The notes under the pieces are model-generated. The model made no database searches and was not told the origin of the DNA. It saw nothing but the letters and a program-made list of their open reading frames with translations. Both the position numbers and the translations under genes were made by a program. Shown piece by piece: positions 24,055 to 58,014 of a DNA stretch of 64,000 nt (the stretch's first letter is position 1; every line of letters begins with the position of its first letter). The stretch spans positions 41,320,807-41,384,806 of the forward strand of contig OX411544.1 in assembly GCA_948146395.1 (NCBI GenBank), in the 5' to 3' direction. Source of the stretch: Fragum whitleyi (taxonomy: Eukaryota; Mollusca; Bivalvia; Cardiida; Cardiidae).

Positions 24055-24790
24055 TCTTTGACCCCAAAGTGTGACTTTAACCTTTGAGATCAATAAAAGT
24101 TTAAGTTACATGTAATACCTCATTTCTGACCTTTGACCACTTGGTGTGACATTGACCATTGTGATAAAGACACAATATACTCAAATAACAACTTTTCTCA
24201 TGCTTATGGACAATTTTGCCAATGAACGTGAAAACCCATCGATAGATGGCAGAATAATCAACCAAAAAAGATAATTATACCCCAATTTTGACCTTTAACC
24301 TCTTGGTTTGACCTTGACCTTTGAGATTAAACACAAGATTCACAAAAAAACCAAAATGTCTCATGCCTATGAACAATTCCGCCAACTTATACGGAATTCC
24401 ATGGATGATTGCCATAGATACTGACCAAAAATGATTATCATACCTTAATTTTGACCTTTGACCCCTTGGTGTGTCCTTGTCCTTTGTAATAAAGACACAA
24501 TATACTCAAATAACATCTTTTGTCATACTTATGGACACTTTTGCCTATTCATATGAAAATCCATCCCTAGATGGCAGAAAAATCAACTAAAACAGATAAT
24601 TATACCCCAATTTTTACCTTTGATCTTTTGGTGTGACCTTGACCTTTTAGATTAAATCACGAAATTCACAAAAACCAAAATGGCTCATGCCTATGGACAA
24701 TTTTGCCAACTCTTACGGAAATCCATGGATAATTGCCTTAGATATTGACCAAAAATGATTATTATACCTTAATTTTGACCTTTGACCTCT
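24055..24790 (+). repeat. ~160-bp tandem array rich in TGACCTTTGACC motifs
   Basis: Units recur near 24138, 24288, 24453, 24615 and 24774 (150-165 bp apart), each with a TTGACCTTTGACC-like core followed by GGTGTGACCTTGACC. TGACCTTTGACC is the complement of GGTCAAAGGTCA, the DR1 half-site arrangement bound by RXR/HNF4/PPAR-type nuclear receptors. Whether it is bound here is unknown. No coding potential. Confidence 0.75.
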
Positions 24791-26100
24791 GAGGACAAAA
24801 ACTTAATTTTTAAGCTGGGAGCCACCTGACTACCAAAAATGCATGTAAGTTCTAGTTTTCTAAGAATTGTAATAACTGTACTGTTAATTAAATAAAGTTG
24901 GTTCTGAAGTGGCGCCAATGGTTTTACTGGGTCTAAAGTGGTGATAAGCACGTGTTTCTCTTCAATTCGAGAAGGAGACGCTTGACATACATTTCGATGC
25001 CGGTATTTTAAGGAACAATCTCCACTTGCATGTATGAAACATCAATTTCAATAATTAAATCAAATTGAAAAATCGGGATTTTGTAGGGCCATAGTCTGTA
25101 GTGAGTGAACCTACTCCATAAGAAATTCGCCTATTTTTCTTTTCTTCCTTTCTTTTTTTAGGGAGGGGGGAGGCATAGGGGTCCGAAATAACACCCCCAC
25201 CACCATAAAGACTAATAATATAAAAATCCCTTGTTTATATTATATATGTCTATATGTTGGGGGGGCGGTATTTCGGACCCTTAGGGGGGGGGGGGGGCTC
25301 TGAATAGCATAAATTCCTAAACTCATATCAACCTATAAATCAGTATCAAACTCAAATCAACATCTCTGGTTAGGAATCGGCCCTGGACAGCTACATGATG
25401 GCAGGTTGATCAATCTCTCTATCATTTTCGGTGGGGACATGGATATTCAACTTTGGTAAATTCGCAAGTAAATGCTGATTGTTGGCAACTGGAAATTAAG
25501 TGTTTTTTTTTTTTTTTTTTTTTTTTTTTTTGTTCTTTGATCGTGATATTAGCACTGCTACGTGTCAGCGTCTTTCAAAATCATGTTCTCGTTTAATAAC
25601 GAAAAACATAAACAATCTATCCGAAAAATAGGGCACATCCGAAAAAGCTAAAGTTTTGCAGTCGGCTCATTTATTTACTCACTCTATTAGTCAGGCGGCC
25701 ATATGGGAATAAGTGCGCTAGAAATCGAGTTTGTGGGCACTTTCGCGGCATGAAGGGCAACAGGGCTTAAGTTGATGAGTAACATCTGCTCTTTCAGAAT
25801 CTGTCTGTTGCCCAACCCAAATATCATTATTGAGGTCAATAAATGAGGTCAAAGGTCATTGGGTGCAAAAGGGTGTAAAATTTAATAATTATGGCCTTTA
25901 GGCTATGAATGATGGGCATTTGTAAGCTTTTCGTATCAGAATCACATTAAAATGCTTTTGATCTATAGATGTATTGTTTTCTCAACATCAAATACAGTTA
26001 TCTTGATATATTCGTCCATCTGTCTGTTATTTTTATCAGTTTTTAAAGGAGCCAAATGAAGAGCTGTGCCCTCTTTTTCAGTTAACCTATAAAAAATCTA
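24791..26100. other. gene-free sequence with a palindrome and homopolymers
   Basis: Inverted arms around GGTCCGAAATA (25178-25200) and TATTTCGGACC (25257-25280) form a hairpin next to a G-run. A poly-T run of about 30 lies at 25502-25531. A perfect DR1 motif (AGGTCAAAGGTCA) occurs at about 25845. No gene. Confidence 0.5.
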
Positions 26101-26109
26101 ATTTGTTGT

Positions 26110-26420
26110 AAGCTATTCTTGTGCGATTTTTTGTGATCTTTATCTGTTTTGGATGAATATAACTTTTTCACTGTCAAAAATAACATCTATAATTGCAAGC
26201 ACTTTTCTTCTGACTATCCGCGTAATGGTAAAATACGTTACTTTTAAAAAAATCTATATAGAAAACTATATTGTGGCTAAAGATTTATATTTTTTATCAT
26301 TTTTGTGTCCTTTTTATTTTGGGCAAATATAATCTTTTCGCATCCTAATATAATGTTTATAATTGTTACCAGTTATACCATGACTACCAGGGTAATTGTA
26401 AAATACGTTACTTTTAAATA
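26110..26420 (+). repeat. two diverged tandem units of ~170 bp
   Basis: AAATACGTTACTTTTA occurs at about 26230 and 26400, and the text before each (TTTTTGTG... ATATAA... CTATAATTG) aligns. Non-coding. Confidence 0.6.
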
Positions 26421-26635
26421 GGAAATATCATTGGGCCTTTCACCTGACAACTCTAGCAATACTCTTGATAATAATCGTAGTGTTCGATTAAGCTGTAGCT
26501 AAGAAAGTTTTGATTAATATTGAGATGGCCGATCACAAATAAAAGATGTAACGAAAATACTGGTCATATACGTTATATCCAAGAATATTGGTCTTACAGT
26601 TCGCCTGTATTTTTAAGTTTTGACTTTCATTTGAT

Positions 26636-26643
26636 TGTGTGTG

Positions 26644-26674
<31 letters not shown>

Positions 26675-26681
26675 TTTTTCG
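26636..26681 (+). repeat. (GT)n microsatellite followed by poly-T
   Basis: A GT run of about 10 units at 26638-26658 continues into about 20 T residues. Confidence 0.9.
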
Positions 26682-26759
26682 TTTTATTTTGTTTTGTTTT
26701 TTGTGTTTAGGCCGCTAAATAGAACCATTGTTCCAAAACACGACAAATCATGAAAAAAT

Positions 26760-28065
26760 ATATTACCTTTGTAATCGACAAATCTGCGTTACCGCAGCAG
26801 AAAAACGTAACAAATGTCATTACCTAAGTTACAACACGTGGTCCTACCATTTAGTAAAATCGGTTTAAATATTTCCGTATATTTACAATCTCTTGTTCTA
26901 TTGCTGATGGAGTTGGAATGAAATTCTAAAAGTATAAAAGAGTAAAAATGCATCTTATGTTACATCATCTTATACATCGATAATACCATATGAATGCAAC
27001 CTACATGTAGTGCTTGTTTCGAGTGAATGAAATTGATAAACGTAGAACAAATAAAAGTTATGTCAATACCTATCACTGAAAACTGCCAATATTTGCATTT
27101 AGAAAATTATCACTGATGATAAATTGATCACTTTCTGACGAAAGAATATATTTAATGGCGAAACCTTGGTAGCGAGATACGTTGATCCTTTAAAGAATAA
27201 CGATATTTGATTCCCCATTAAACAAAAACATGGTCTTAAAGGTCAAATGAAAAGCTCTTTTGACCTTACGTAAATACAAAGAGATGTGTTAAAATAATCT
27301 GATGCGATATTCAAAATGAAAATAATATAAACGATAATGGTAAAATCGACAATTTTCTCTGTTCACACCTGTAGCCCGCTTTTGAAACTGACCTGTGACG
27401 TCATTGCAGTTATGAATGTATTGACGGAATAAGCAGATCATATAAAAATACAGAATTTCGTTCAACCTATCACAGATTTTTCACAAATTTGTCGTAAAAA
27501 CGATTGTCTATAAGATGTTGCGGCAAGATGCAAGGGTCTAATTCATTTAAAGTGTCTTGATGTAGCATTATTGATAGTATTAATTATCCTAATTGAATTC
27601 AATCGGGACCCGAAACATTTACTATACACAAAGACATAGAAATATCTTTCGGTGTACTGATTGGTTATTCTTGCGCATGAATTGTCCGATAACCACGCCC
27701 CGTCAAAAGGTAATGAACCAATTAAACGCCTTTTGAAATTTCCGGTGAACTGATTGGGTAAAATTTTGTCAAGTGTCAATAATAATCATGAATATCATTG
27801 GAAAACCACGCCCGGTCAATAAACCAAAGTGTAAACAGATGTCATAATTGCTGTAATTAGTAAAATAACTTATTTCGGTGTTCAATGATGAAAACATTTT
27901 GTTGTTGTAAAACCAAAATATCGCACTTACAGTTTAAAACGATATTATTGAATTTTGAAAATGTACCCAATGTTTCGTTTACGAAAAAGGCCTGTTGAGC
28001 AGCTTCTGATCAGCTATAAACAGATGTTTGAGTACCTAATTCTAAATCTTTCATCAAAGAACGTA
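26760..28065. other. gene-free sequence
   Basis: No gene, repeat boundary or RNA feature could be supported. Confidence 0.5.
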
Positions 28066-28069
28066 AGGC

Positions 28070-28262
28070 TAGTGCGTAAAGAGTCGACCCTACTCAGATT
28101 GCGGACCGAGAAGGTTCGTAAATTGTCCAACTTTGATGATTTTCTTTTACAAGAGTAATTTAGCTATTTGTTCCTTCCCTTGAAAGAGTTTTTTATGCGA
28201 CCTCTGACTGACCCGTACTTGAACCTGAAGTTTAATGAATGGTCTCTTCGAACTTTTGCTCT
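28070..28262 (+). mobile_element. fragment of TGTGACC-type MITE (family M)
   Basis: Matches the interior of the copies at 43004 and 50762 (GTGCGTAAAG, GTCGACCCTA, TTTTATGCGACCTCTGACTG) but both terminal repeats are gone. Confidence 0.5.
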
Positions 28263-28404
28263 GAGAAATTATTTCTTGAGTTCGAAGTTAACGTATAAAC
28301 TTGAACAGTACGAAAGCCGGGAAGATTTCTTCCTGTAATAATTTTGTCCAAGGGCGTAAAAACATGACACGCAGTACGCACACGCGTAATAAGTAATATA
28401 TTAT

Positions 28405-28515
28405 TCGTTGAACAATATCGTCGATGATTGATAAATTATCGAATCAACGCAAGTACAGCTTTTTAAAGCTACAATTGCGACATTTTGATCACCCGTCAAC
28501 ATTTTTATTTAGAAC
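28405..28515. repeat. hairpin core, family K, copy 2
   Basis: Outer text AATATCGTCGATG and inner AAGTACAGCTTTTTAAAGCTAC align with the copy at 20060-20150. TGATCA-like text follows. More diverged than the other copies. Confidence 0.55.
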
Positions 28516-28629
28516 ATTCTCTCTGGTTTGGCGCATTCTGTCTGTCCTCCTCTCTTTCCCTCTCCCTCTTTTAGTCTTTTTTTCTCTCTTTATATCTTTT
28601 TTCTTGATATAAGACATTTAATACAACAT

Positions 28630-31430
28630 TTAAACAGTTTTTCGATATTTATAATATTGTGAAAACTTTTTTGTTGAAAAAAAGAGAAGAAAATTTTCTT
28701 GGTGTAAACGATATTGAACCCGCTTGACACTTATTACAGCTTGAAATGGTGACCATTTTTTAATATATAAAAATGTTTTGTGTGCCGAAATAAAAAAAAT
28801 GTATAAATTTGAAAAATGTTTCAGACATGATTTTGAAAATAATTTGCATATAAGAAGAATTATCGGTACCCAGATTAGCACACGCAGAAAGGGTTACCTT
28901 CGGTAAATCATTTGTCATGTGCGCTGTTGTGTAATCGGCAAGATGTCACAATGCTTTCAATAAACAAAACCATCCAGCTACATGTAATTTATAAAACTTT
29001 ATGACTTAATTAAACACACATTTTATCCTTCAATGATTCAACTGACATGCCGCAAAAGACTAATTTTCAACCGGCGGTAGACCTAGACACTAGACTGGTT
29101 CTGCTGTCGACTCATGTATGGCTTTTATAATAGACGACAGTGGGACCAGTCTAACCTAGACACAACCTTCAATCGACAACGGAATACCATCAAATTAGTG
29201 TTTAATTGAATTTATTTTTCTAATTATTTGTTCATGATATTCATTCGTTATATTTTTGACAAATTCAAAAAAAAGGTGAAAACATGGGTGAACATTTGTG
29301 GATTAAAGAAAATGGAAAAATCGTGGAAAAGGAAATTTGTACCGACAAATAATTAAAGTTTGGAGGAATTTCATACCATTTAATTGCCAAAGCCCTGTTG
29401 AGGTAGGGTTTTATTCAATGTCTTGATTTAATTTTGCATAATATATTTGATTGACTTGTAATATGATTTTGACCAACCATCAAATGTGTTATGTCAAGCC
29501 TTTTTTTATGTTTTCTTTTATAAATCTGTATAATAAACAAAAGTTGAAGCTAAATGATTGGTCACTGTGAAATATTACTCTTAATTAGATCAAATTGGAT
29601 TTCCTTCTGAAGTTTTTACCAAATTTACGAAGTGAACAGTCTGAAAAATGCCGATTTTAATTTGTGAGAGAAAAATGTTTATTTTTAATAAGATTACATC
29701 GTTACAACGGCGTGAAAACACTCTAACCATGCCATAGTTTCCGACTTACGTTTATCCGGACCTTGTTGTTAGACTCGTGACTAGATATCTCAGATTTAGG
29801 GTTTAAAGTAAACATATCTGTAGTTTCCGCTTGCTTAGGTTTAAACTGTGCTGACTGCACAAGTTGAAGCGGTATAACAATATCGAACCTTCGTGTTGTT
29901 GTTCGATAGCTGTGATAATAACAAGCGTTCGCATTGTTTACCTTCAAGAGGAATGACTACAATGACGTCACATCCTGTGCGCAAGTGCGAAAATCCGTTT
30001 TCGGCCAGGTGAAAATTTCCAATAAATCACGGTCGTTCTTTTGTAATTATTGTCCCTTTGGGTGTGTGTTTTTTGACGCGGATCTTTTATACCTTTTTAT
30101 TTCAATTAAACTGATTGAAATATATATTTAGTTCTTGTTCGAAAAATAGCTTTTCATTTGATCTTTAATGATCAATGTTGCCCTTTCGGACAAAAAAGGA
30201 ACTTTAGAGCAATATGTATTGACTGACACAAGCTACATCGATACAAAATAAAATGGCACTTTGAAACATCCTCGGTTTTATACACAAATAAGAGTTATAA
30301 AATATGCGCCACAATATTACAGGTTGTGTTGGAAATAACAATTCTCATAATATACTGAGAAACAATTCTTTCAAAATGCAACTTTACAAAGCACTTACAA
30401 TTTGAAAGACACAAAAATTGTAACTACCTATGGTTAGATTCTGATATCTAAATGTAACTTACGTTTCACAATAAATTGTCTAAGCTCTCATCTTGATCAA
30501 GACAAACTAGGTAACACTTTTTTGTAGGTAAAATGAGAGAACTTGGAACTCGCATCATGGAATTTAACAACGTGGTAATATATAATTCTAACCAATTTTG
30601 TTTTCAAATTATACATTTTTTCATGGAAACAGATCAGTTTCATTACTCGGATTTATGCATATGTCCCTTTCAAAAAGCCTAAATTTATCACTTAGAACAA
30701 CAGCCGATCAATGATTTAGAAAAACGTACGTTGGTTAACGGCTCAACAAAGAGCCGGTATATAAAGATAATGCCTCGAATTTGGTTCTTTTCGAAGAATA
30801 AAGCAGCATAAAAAATTCATATTAGACCCTGATACAAGAGGGATTTTACTTTCAATCAAGTCGAATGGCGTTTCTGACGGGGTAGAAATTTGATCGCCAT
30901 TATCGTAGCACTGTGCGTTATTGGTGTAACTATACAGACGTAAGCTTGCGTTAAAAATATGTTAAAGGTTATACTTCCGTTCGTTTCCGGACTTCCGTAA
31001 ATAAGCTGTTCGTCGTTATCACATCTAGCTTTTCTTATACTTGAGAAAAGTAGATGCGTTGGGGTTTATGAAAAACATATGATACACGTATAGAACAAAG
31101 TTTGTCAAAACAACACTTCATTTCAACAGAAAGAAAGGTTGGTGTACATTGTTCTAAATGAAATAAATTACCTTATAAAGCTTTGCTGATTTTATTATTA
31201 TTTACTGGAAATCTATTGAGTATGTTACTTTTTCGTCTGTTTATTCACATAAGATCTAAAGTGGTGTCTTTGAGATTGCCCTTTGTAGTTATCAATTATA
31301 TATTATTGCATACCGCTGAAAGTTGCTAACTAATACATCTTTGAAATCGTTATACTTTTCGTAACATGGTATCCAGTAGCGATGAATATTTGTAAATACG
31401 AAAGAATGTTTTCGAGTCAAAGTATCTCAA
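28630..31430. other. gene-free sequence with one small inverted repeat
   Basis: TAGACTGGTTCTGCTGTCG (from 29091) and its diverged complement (29131-29152) form a hairpin. A CRE-like TGACGTCA lies at about 29962. The missing 5' exons of the reductase gene would be expected to the left of 34232, but no GxxGxxG-encoding segment was recognised here. Confidence 0.45.
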
Positions 31431-31439
31431 ATTTATCTT

Positions 31440-31645
31440 TACTGTCTCGACTTCCTCGATTGCATTGGGCATATGGACGCTCGACTAGTGACCTAAAGAT
31501 CCGTGGTTTGAGCCCAACATCACCGGGGCTGTTTATGGGTAAAAAACTTAATGACCAAGGCCAGTCAGTCAAGATGTAGACTTGGGCAGCATTTGGGTTC
31601 AAGCCACTGAATTTCTCTCTCTGGGCTGTGAAAAGACATTGATTG
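31440..31645 (+). mobile_element. tRNA-derived SINE, degenerate
   Basis: A tRNA-like head has an A-box-like stretch near 31466 and a B-box-like GTGGTTTGAGCCC near 31503, followed by a body with TGGGCAGCATTTGGG and AGTTGGGCAGG. The tRNA fold is not preserved. Ends are approximate. Confidence 0.5.
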
Positions 31646-31649
31646 GGCA

Positions 31650-33798
31650 TTCATAGGTATGTTAAGGTGAATAAAAGTTGGGCAGGTATTTAATGCTTTC
31701 AAAAATGTAAAAAGAAAAAAAATAATAATAAATAAAATAAAACGTATCTTACAAATAAATGGTTTACGGCAATATGAATTGTGGCTCGATACCCCACATA
31801 ATATAGATTTTGAAATAAATGAAAGAAACTGTGATATCGTGCATTCCGTGAAATACAATACGTATCTTCTAATTATCAAATTAAGATTTTATGGGTAACG
31901 TTTTATTACACATATTCGACCTCACAAAGAAAGAGTCCTATGTTGTTGTTTCATCCAATGCAATACATGTACTTGAAGACGTTAATCAGTTTCATTGATA
32001 TTTCACTTAATTTCACATTTTTCTTCGATTTTTGTTCGAGATATTTTGAAAATGAAAAGAAACATTAAAAGTTAGAAAGTGAAAAAAGTTCTAATCTTTG
32101 ATAACTCAATATATTGTATCTTATTTTAAATGTAATTTACATGGGTAACGTATTTTTCTTATATTTGAAAAAATAGAAACATTCAAGAATAATTATTTTT
32201 TTCTACCAGAGTCTTCAAATCACAACTTGTCACTTTTTTTGTGTTTTTTTTTTTTTGTTTTGTTTTACTTATATCTTTTATTAGTACCCAATCTCATGTT
32301 GTCCAAGCAAATGTGTACTTATACTTTAGGCCGATTTATCCCTTTTATATGCTGAAAAGTATAATGTTTTTGACAAAAAACATTTAGTATTTTTTTGAGA
32401 CAGGATTGTTGATATGTTAATAAATCCAAGAAATCCATAAGATACGAAATAAATGTTATCGTGGGTTAACGAAGGGTTGAACAACGCTTTCTGTCTGAAA
32501 TCATAAAGCAGTAATCATGCTGAGCAAGGTTAGTCAGCCTTTTTAGTAGAGTTAAGGGTTAAAAATATGACCTAACAAAATATGACTAAACACCCATTAC
32601 TTTAAGAATTAAGAAAAAAATGCCCCTATGTTATTAACTGATGGTTTTAGAGTTCATTTTCTATTCAAAGACGAATCTTACATCATAAACAATTATACCC
32701 ATAGCATTCGCTTCGTGAAATGTACTTGGTGACCTTTGACCCCGATTGTGACCTCATTTGTGGTTTTATTTTTGGGCAACAGGGCAAAATCTGTTCAGGG
32801 GTGGCTGCAGAAACTATTTAGCTTAGTGAGACCTTATGCCGCCAAAGTGCCCACACTTCGAAAATTTTCGGTCTAAACCACCAGTCTATATCTCTTAGCA
32901 CTTCTGTCCCAGGCGAATTTATAATATGATTTTTTTTCATGAAAATCATGTATTGTATGCTGATGCAAGTCTACAGTTCAGTTTATCATCGTAAGAAATA
33001 GTTTATTAGTGGTGGACGTCTGTATTTCCGGTTTTCGAATCTCCCATGATTACGAATCAGTCGAAGATAGCGCCGTAAAATAAACTTATTGTATGGATTC
33101 CGTCTTATTTATGATTTTTGCATGAAGAGGGACGTCAGAAATCAATATCATGTGATCAAATTCCGAGTCATGTGACCTCATGCAGTAGTATCCTCAAATC
33201 TTCACAATGTAGCCTAAAGACGAGTTTTTGGTAACGTTGTTGCGCCTCACCCCATGTGAGAGATCTTTGTCTTGGATTTGTCACTGCGCAGCCAACGTTA
33301 TTTTCACTTAAATTTTCCATGTATATTTGCACAGATTTTGCAATAAATGACTTTATTTTTATCTTATTAATATGATAACTATAGTTTTTTGGCTTTTTTA
33401 TGATGAACGTTGCAATGTTTCATCAACCCTAGGATATCAAAAATATTCCACTGATACGAAAAGCAAATAAGCGACCATTTCTGAAGAAAGACGCATTTTT
33501 GGCGATCCATGGATTTATCGACAGATTCATGTTAACTATAGACGAATCAAATTTAGCATCGACTCCCCTCTTTGAGAAATCTGGACCGGCACTTACCAGA
33601 TGGGTTTTGGGTGGTTCATACGAACCCTTTCCCAATCTGAAGCACCATTATTTCATATTTGTGCAGAGATTCGATCAATTTCTTTTTATTCTAGGAAATT
33701 TAGCGCCCATTTGTAGTGCTTCTGTAATCCTGCGACTTCAACTATTGATACGGGCTTTGCGAGGAACAAAGAGAAGACAGCATAGCACAATAACGGAA
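31650..33798. other. gene-free sequence
   Basis: No coding segment is supported on either strand. One DR1 motif (TGACCTTTGACC) lies at about 32731. Confidence 0.5.
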
Positions 33799-34216
33799 CA
33801 GTTAACAACATCGTGAATTTGACATTCATCTCGATCAAAACTATTCCAAATCACTCACTCAGCGTTCAAATCATTTATTCAAAACACTCACTTAAACCGT
33901 TAAAAATGCCCAAGACTCACTCGGAAAAAAGACAGAATCAACAACAGCATTCAAAATAAATAATGTTAGAAAAAAATCGCGATTTCACTGACATAATTCA
34001 AATTGCAAGCGTCTGACAGGTTCTTAGAGAAATAAGAAGCCATTTATAGAACTTGTATGCATATTTTATGAAAGGGAGGTAATAACTACCGCTAATTTTA
34101 TTCATCCTGAGCAAAATTTGCGATATTCGATTACCTCTTATTAAACTCACTCAAAATTCGCATTCAATTTCTTTCCAAAATCATTCAGCTTGTCAAGTTC
34201 GCGATGTTGTTAACTG
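33799..34216. mobile_element. palindromic TA-type MITE, family F, copy 2
   Basis: Ends CAGTTAACAACATCGTGAA and the inverse TTCGCGATGTTGTTAACTG are clear. Flanking TA has decayed to AA and TG. Its right end is only 15 bp from the splice acceptor of reductase exon 34232-34407, so TTAAC of the terminal repeat may serve as the branch site. Confidence 0.85.
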
Positions 34217-34231
34217 TGTTATCTTTTTCAG

Positions 34232-55090
<20,859 letters not shown>

Positions 55091-55149
55091 AACTGAAGGC
55101 AGTTCTGATCGCAAAGCTTCACTGTGCTCCAAGATAAAACTAAAAGACG

Positions 55150-55682
55150 ATTAAGATGGTGGACTCGTCATAGGCGAATCCAGGGGCCCGTTTTACTAAA
55201 CATCTTACGATCAATTTGTGCGTAAGTCAAAAATTAAAGTTGCGTCTACAATAGTAACTAAATATGGAATTCTGTCATGCATTATCGCATTGGAATCGTC
55301 TTTCGCAGACGATTCCAATGAGATATTGCAAGGCAGAATCTAAAATTGAATAAAAGCACCAGGTTCGATTTGCGATTTTGACTTACGATCATTTTTTTCG
55401 TAAGATGCTTAGTAAAACGGGCCCCTGGGACTTTGAAATTTATACGCACTCGGAAGGCGACAACCAAAGAATATAAAGGATGAAGGCGATATGTGGACTT
55501 TGACAAAAGATGAATGCCCTCCGTCCGCTCCCTTTTTATGATTTGAGCGTTGCTGAATAATCAAAGCATCGTAACTACAGCTTGAATAAGCTGTAGTTTC
55601 GATGTTATGATCTTTTATCTACGATGTTTTTCAACAGATGATTATTTCTTCTACGCAATTGCGTAATGGTAGCTACGCCCTT
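55150..55682 (+). repeat. repeat family K, copy 4, interrupted by a MITE
   Basis: Same repeat as 52530-52807 with the hairpin core at 55566-55605 (GCATCGTAACTACAGCTT, TGAAT-type loop, inverse). Split at 55181-55427 by the GGGGCCCG MITE. Confidence 0.82.
55183..55425 (+). mobile_element. GGGGCCCG-type MITE, copy c (best preserved)
   Basis: 243 bp. Ends GGGGCCCGTTTTACTAAACA and the inverse of GGGGCCCGTTTTACTAAGCA. Inner palindrome ATTGGAATCGTC / GACGATTCCAAT. Comparison with the empty site at 52546-52547 suggests a TA target, now CA and TG. Probably a mariner-type derivative. Confidence 0.88.
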
Positions 55683-55686
55683 GCCC

Positions 55687-55830
55687 GTTATAATTCCACA
55701 ACGCTCCGGAAGACATGAACTTTAGCATTTTTACCAAGGTTTCCTAGTGAATTTACTAGGAAACCTCGGTAAAAATTTTGAAAGATCATGAGTTCCGAAA
55801 TGCTGCGGAATTATGAAGGATCCACCATCT
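55687..55830. mobile_element. TTAA-type MITE, copy 4
   Basis: Palindrome around ACCAAGGTTTCCTAGTGAAT and its inverse. Right end GGATCCACCATC meets TTAA (55831-55834). Left end eroded. Confidence 0.7.
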
Positions 55831-55834
55831 TTAA

Positions 55835-56229
55835 AGAAGTATAGATGTAACGGCAAAACTTGGCGACCACGTATGTAACAAATGACGTCCGTTTAGAAAT
55901 AAGTTTTACAAATGGATTATTCTCAAATCACTTTGACAACAATCAATGAAATTAGCCCCGTTTTAAAATGGGATGGATAATAAACTATTGTCGTTGATTT
56001 TCGTCATAGTTGACTATGAAATCATTCATTTACATTATACGAGTATAACAGACGCCATTTATTAGACGTGATCGACAACGTTTTCCGTTACGTCTTTGTT
56101 GTACGTATCTGTTTTTAGGTTGCCTTTTGCCAACAGGCACCCAAATAGAAAAAAGCGGACCCTGGTTTAATAATATACCTCTTATGTTATGTAAGAATGA
56201 TCTGTCGTAAAGATTGATGCATCCTGATA
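55835..56229. other. intergenic sequence, nothing recognised
   Basis: No gene or repeat boundary seen. Confidence 0.45.
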
Positions 56230-56656
56230 CAGTTAGTTTCATCGTGAAATGGACATTCACCTCAATCAAAACCATTCTAAAAGGCTCACTCAGCGCTCAA
56301 TTCATTCATTCCAAACACTCACTCAAACCATTAAAAACCCATTGAAAAATATAAAATCAACAACGTCATTCAAAATAAATTTGTACAAAGAAAAATCGCG
56401 TTTTCAACGACATAATTCAAATTGTAAGCGTCTTAGAGATCGTTGGAGAAATAGGAAGCTATCTATAGAACTTGTATGCATATTTTATTAAATGGATGTA
56501 ATCAACATTGCTAATTTTGTTCAGGACGAACAAATTTGCGATATTGGGTTACCTCCCATTAAATTCACTCAAAACTCGCTCCACACACTCAATCAATTTC
56601 ATTCCTTAATCATTCCAAAATCATTCACCTTGTCAATTTTACGATGCTGTTAACTG
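56230..56656 (-). mobile_element. palindromic TA-type MITE, family F, copy 9
   Basis: TA then CAGTTAGTTTCATCGTGAAA; right end ACGATGCTGTTAACTG then TA. Opposite in orientation to the neighbour at 56702. Non-coding. Confidence 0.88.
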
Positions 56657-56701
56657 TATATACAATTCTATCAAACGGACCATACATAGATTGGGCTAGT
56701 A

Positions 56702-57128
56702 CAGTTAACAACACCGTGAAATTGACAAGATGAATGATTTTGGAATGATTTAGGAATAAAATTGAATGAGTGTGTGGAGCGAGTTTTGAGTGGATTAAAT
56801 GGGAGGTAATCATATATCTATAATTTTGTTCAGGACGAACAAAATTTGCGATATTGATTACCTCCCTTTAATAAAAAGTTCTATATGTAGCTTCCTATTC
56901 ATTCAAGAACCTATGAGACGCTAACAATTTGAATTATGTCAGTGAAAGCGCACTTTTTCTCTATCAAAATTTATTTTGAATGACGTCCAGGATTCTATAT
57001 ATTTCAATGGATTTGATTGTTTTTGAATGGTTTGAGTGAGTGATTGGAATGAATGAATGGAGCGCTGAGTGAGTGATTTGGAATGGTTTTGATCAAGATG
57101 AAAGTCAATTTCACGATGTAATTAACTG
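56702..57128 (+). mobile_element. palindromic TA-type MITE, family F, reference copy
   Basis: 427 bp between TA (56700-56701) and TA (57129-57130). Ends CAGTTAACAACACCGTGAAA and the inverse of CAGTTAATTACATCGTGAAA. Interior pairs GAATGAGTGTGTGGAGCG-type and CTCACTC-type text. No transposase. Confidence 0.9.
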
Positions 57129-57198
57129 TATATCTTTTGTAAATCTAGTGAAACTGCATCTTCGCAAGCCAAGGGTTCTAACTCCTCTTTTATCCTTA

Positions 57199-57647
57199 CA
57201 GTCAATAGTGAATTTGACATTTAATTCGACTAAAACTATTCTAAATCGCTCACTCAACGCTCCACACATCCATTCTAAAAAAACTCACTCAAGCTATTCA
57301 AAACGCTCAAATTAAGTAAAAAACATAAGATCGACAACTACATTTAAAAAGAATATAGCTAGAAATAAAGTGAAGACACACAAAAATGACTTTATAATAG
57401 TAATAGTATTTCTCTGGCATAATTGAATTAAGCGTCTGATTGGTTCTTGAAGAAATAGGAAGCGATTTATGGAACTTGCAAGCACAATTTATTAAAGGGG
57501 GATAGATATCGCTAATTTTGATCATCTTGAACAAAATTAGTGATATTTGATTAGGCCCCTTTAATTTCACCCAAAACTCGATCCTCTCGCTCATTCAATT
57601 TCATTCCAAAATCAATTACATTGTCAATTTTACGATGTTTTTAACTG
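57199..57647 (-). mobile_element. palindromic TA-type MITE, family F, copy 11
   Basis: TA then CAGTCAATAGTGAATTTGAC; right end ACGATGTTTTTAACTG then TA. Confidence 0.85.
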
Positions 57648-57649
57648 TA

Positions 57650-58014
57650 CGAAAAAAGCATTGTGGGGTGAGAACCCATGGCCAGCGAATATGTTGAAAT
57701 TCAACGTGTTGGTTTAAACCTATTTATTTTACATCGATTGGGAAACAAGTTCTTTCAACTTAGATTAATCCCATTCGAAATTCAGCGTGTATGAGGATAC
57801 TGAAAGTCGTTGTCTTAGTGTAAAACAGTTGTAACTACCTATATATTTATAGGGAAGTGACAACTGTTTTGCACTATGTCATCGAAGTTATAGTTTTATG
57901 CATTGTATATGGTCTACTTTCAAATCGGTATTTGCTCAGTGCCCGTAAAATAAGATCCTTGGCCGTCGGTCTCAAGTCGACTGTTAACAGCTTGCGGCAC
58001 ATTTTCTCTTCAAA
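57650..58014. other. intergenic sequence, nothing recognised
   Basis: No feature supported. Confidence 0.4.

Noticed and set aside
27955..28158. 67-codon basic ORF as a host exon
   Set aside because: No family resemblance; part overlaps a degenerate MITE fragment.
33499..33816. 105-codon frame just upstream of the first reductase exon, as the missing N terminus
   Set aside because: It lacks any glycine-rich nucleotide-binding motif and runs into a MITE before reaching the exon.
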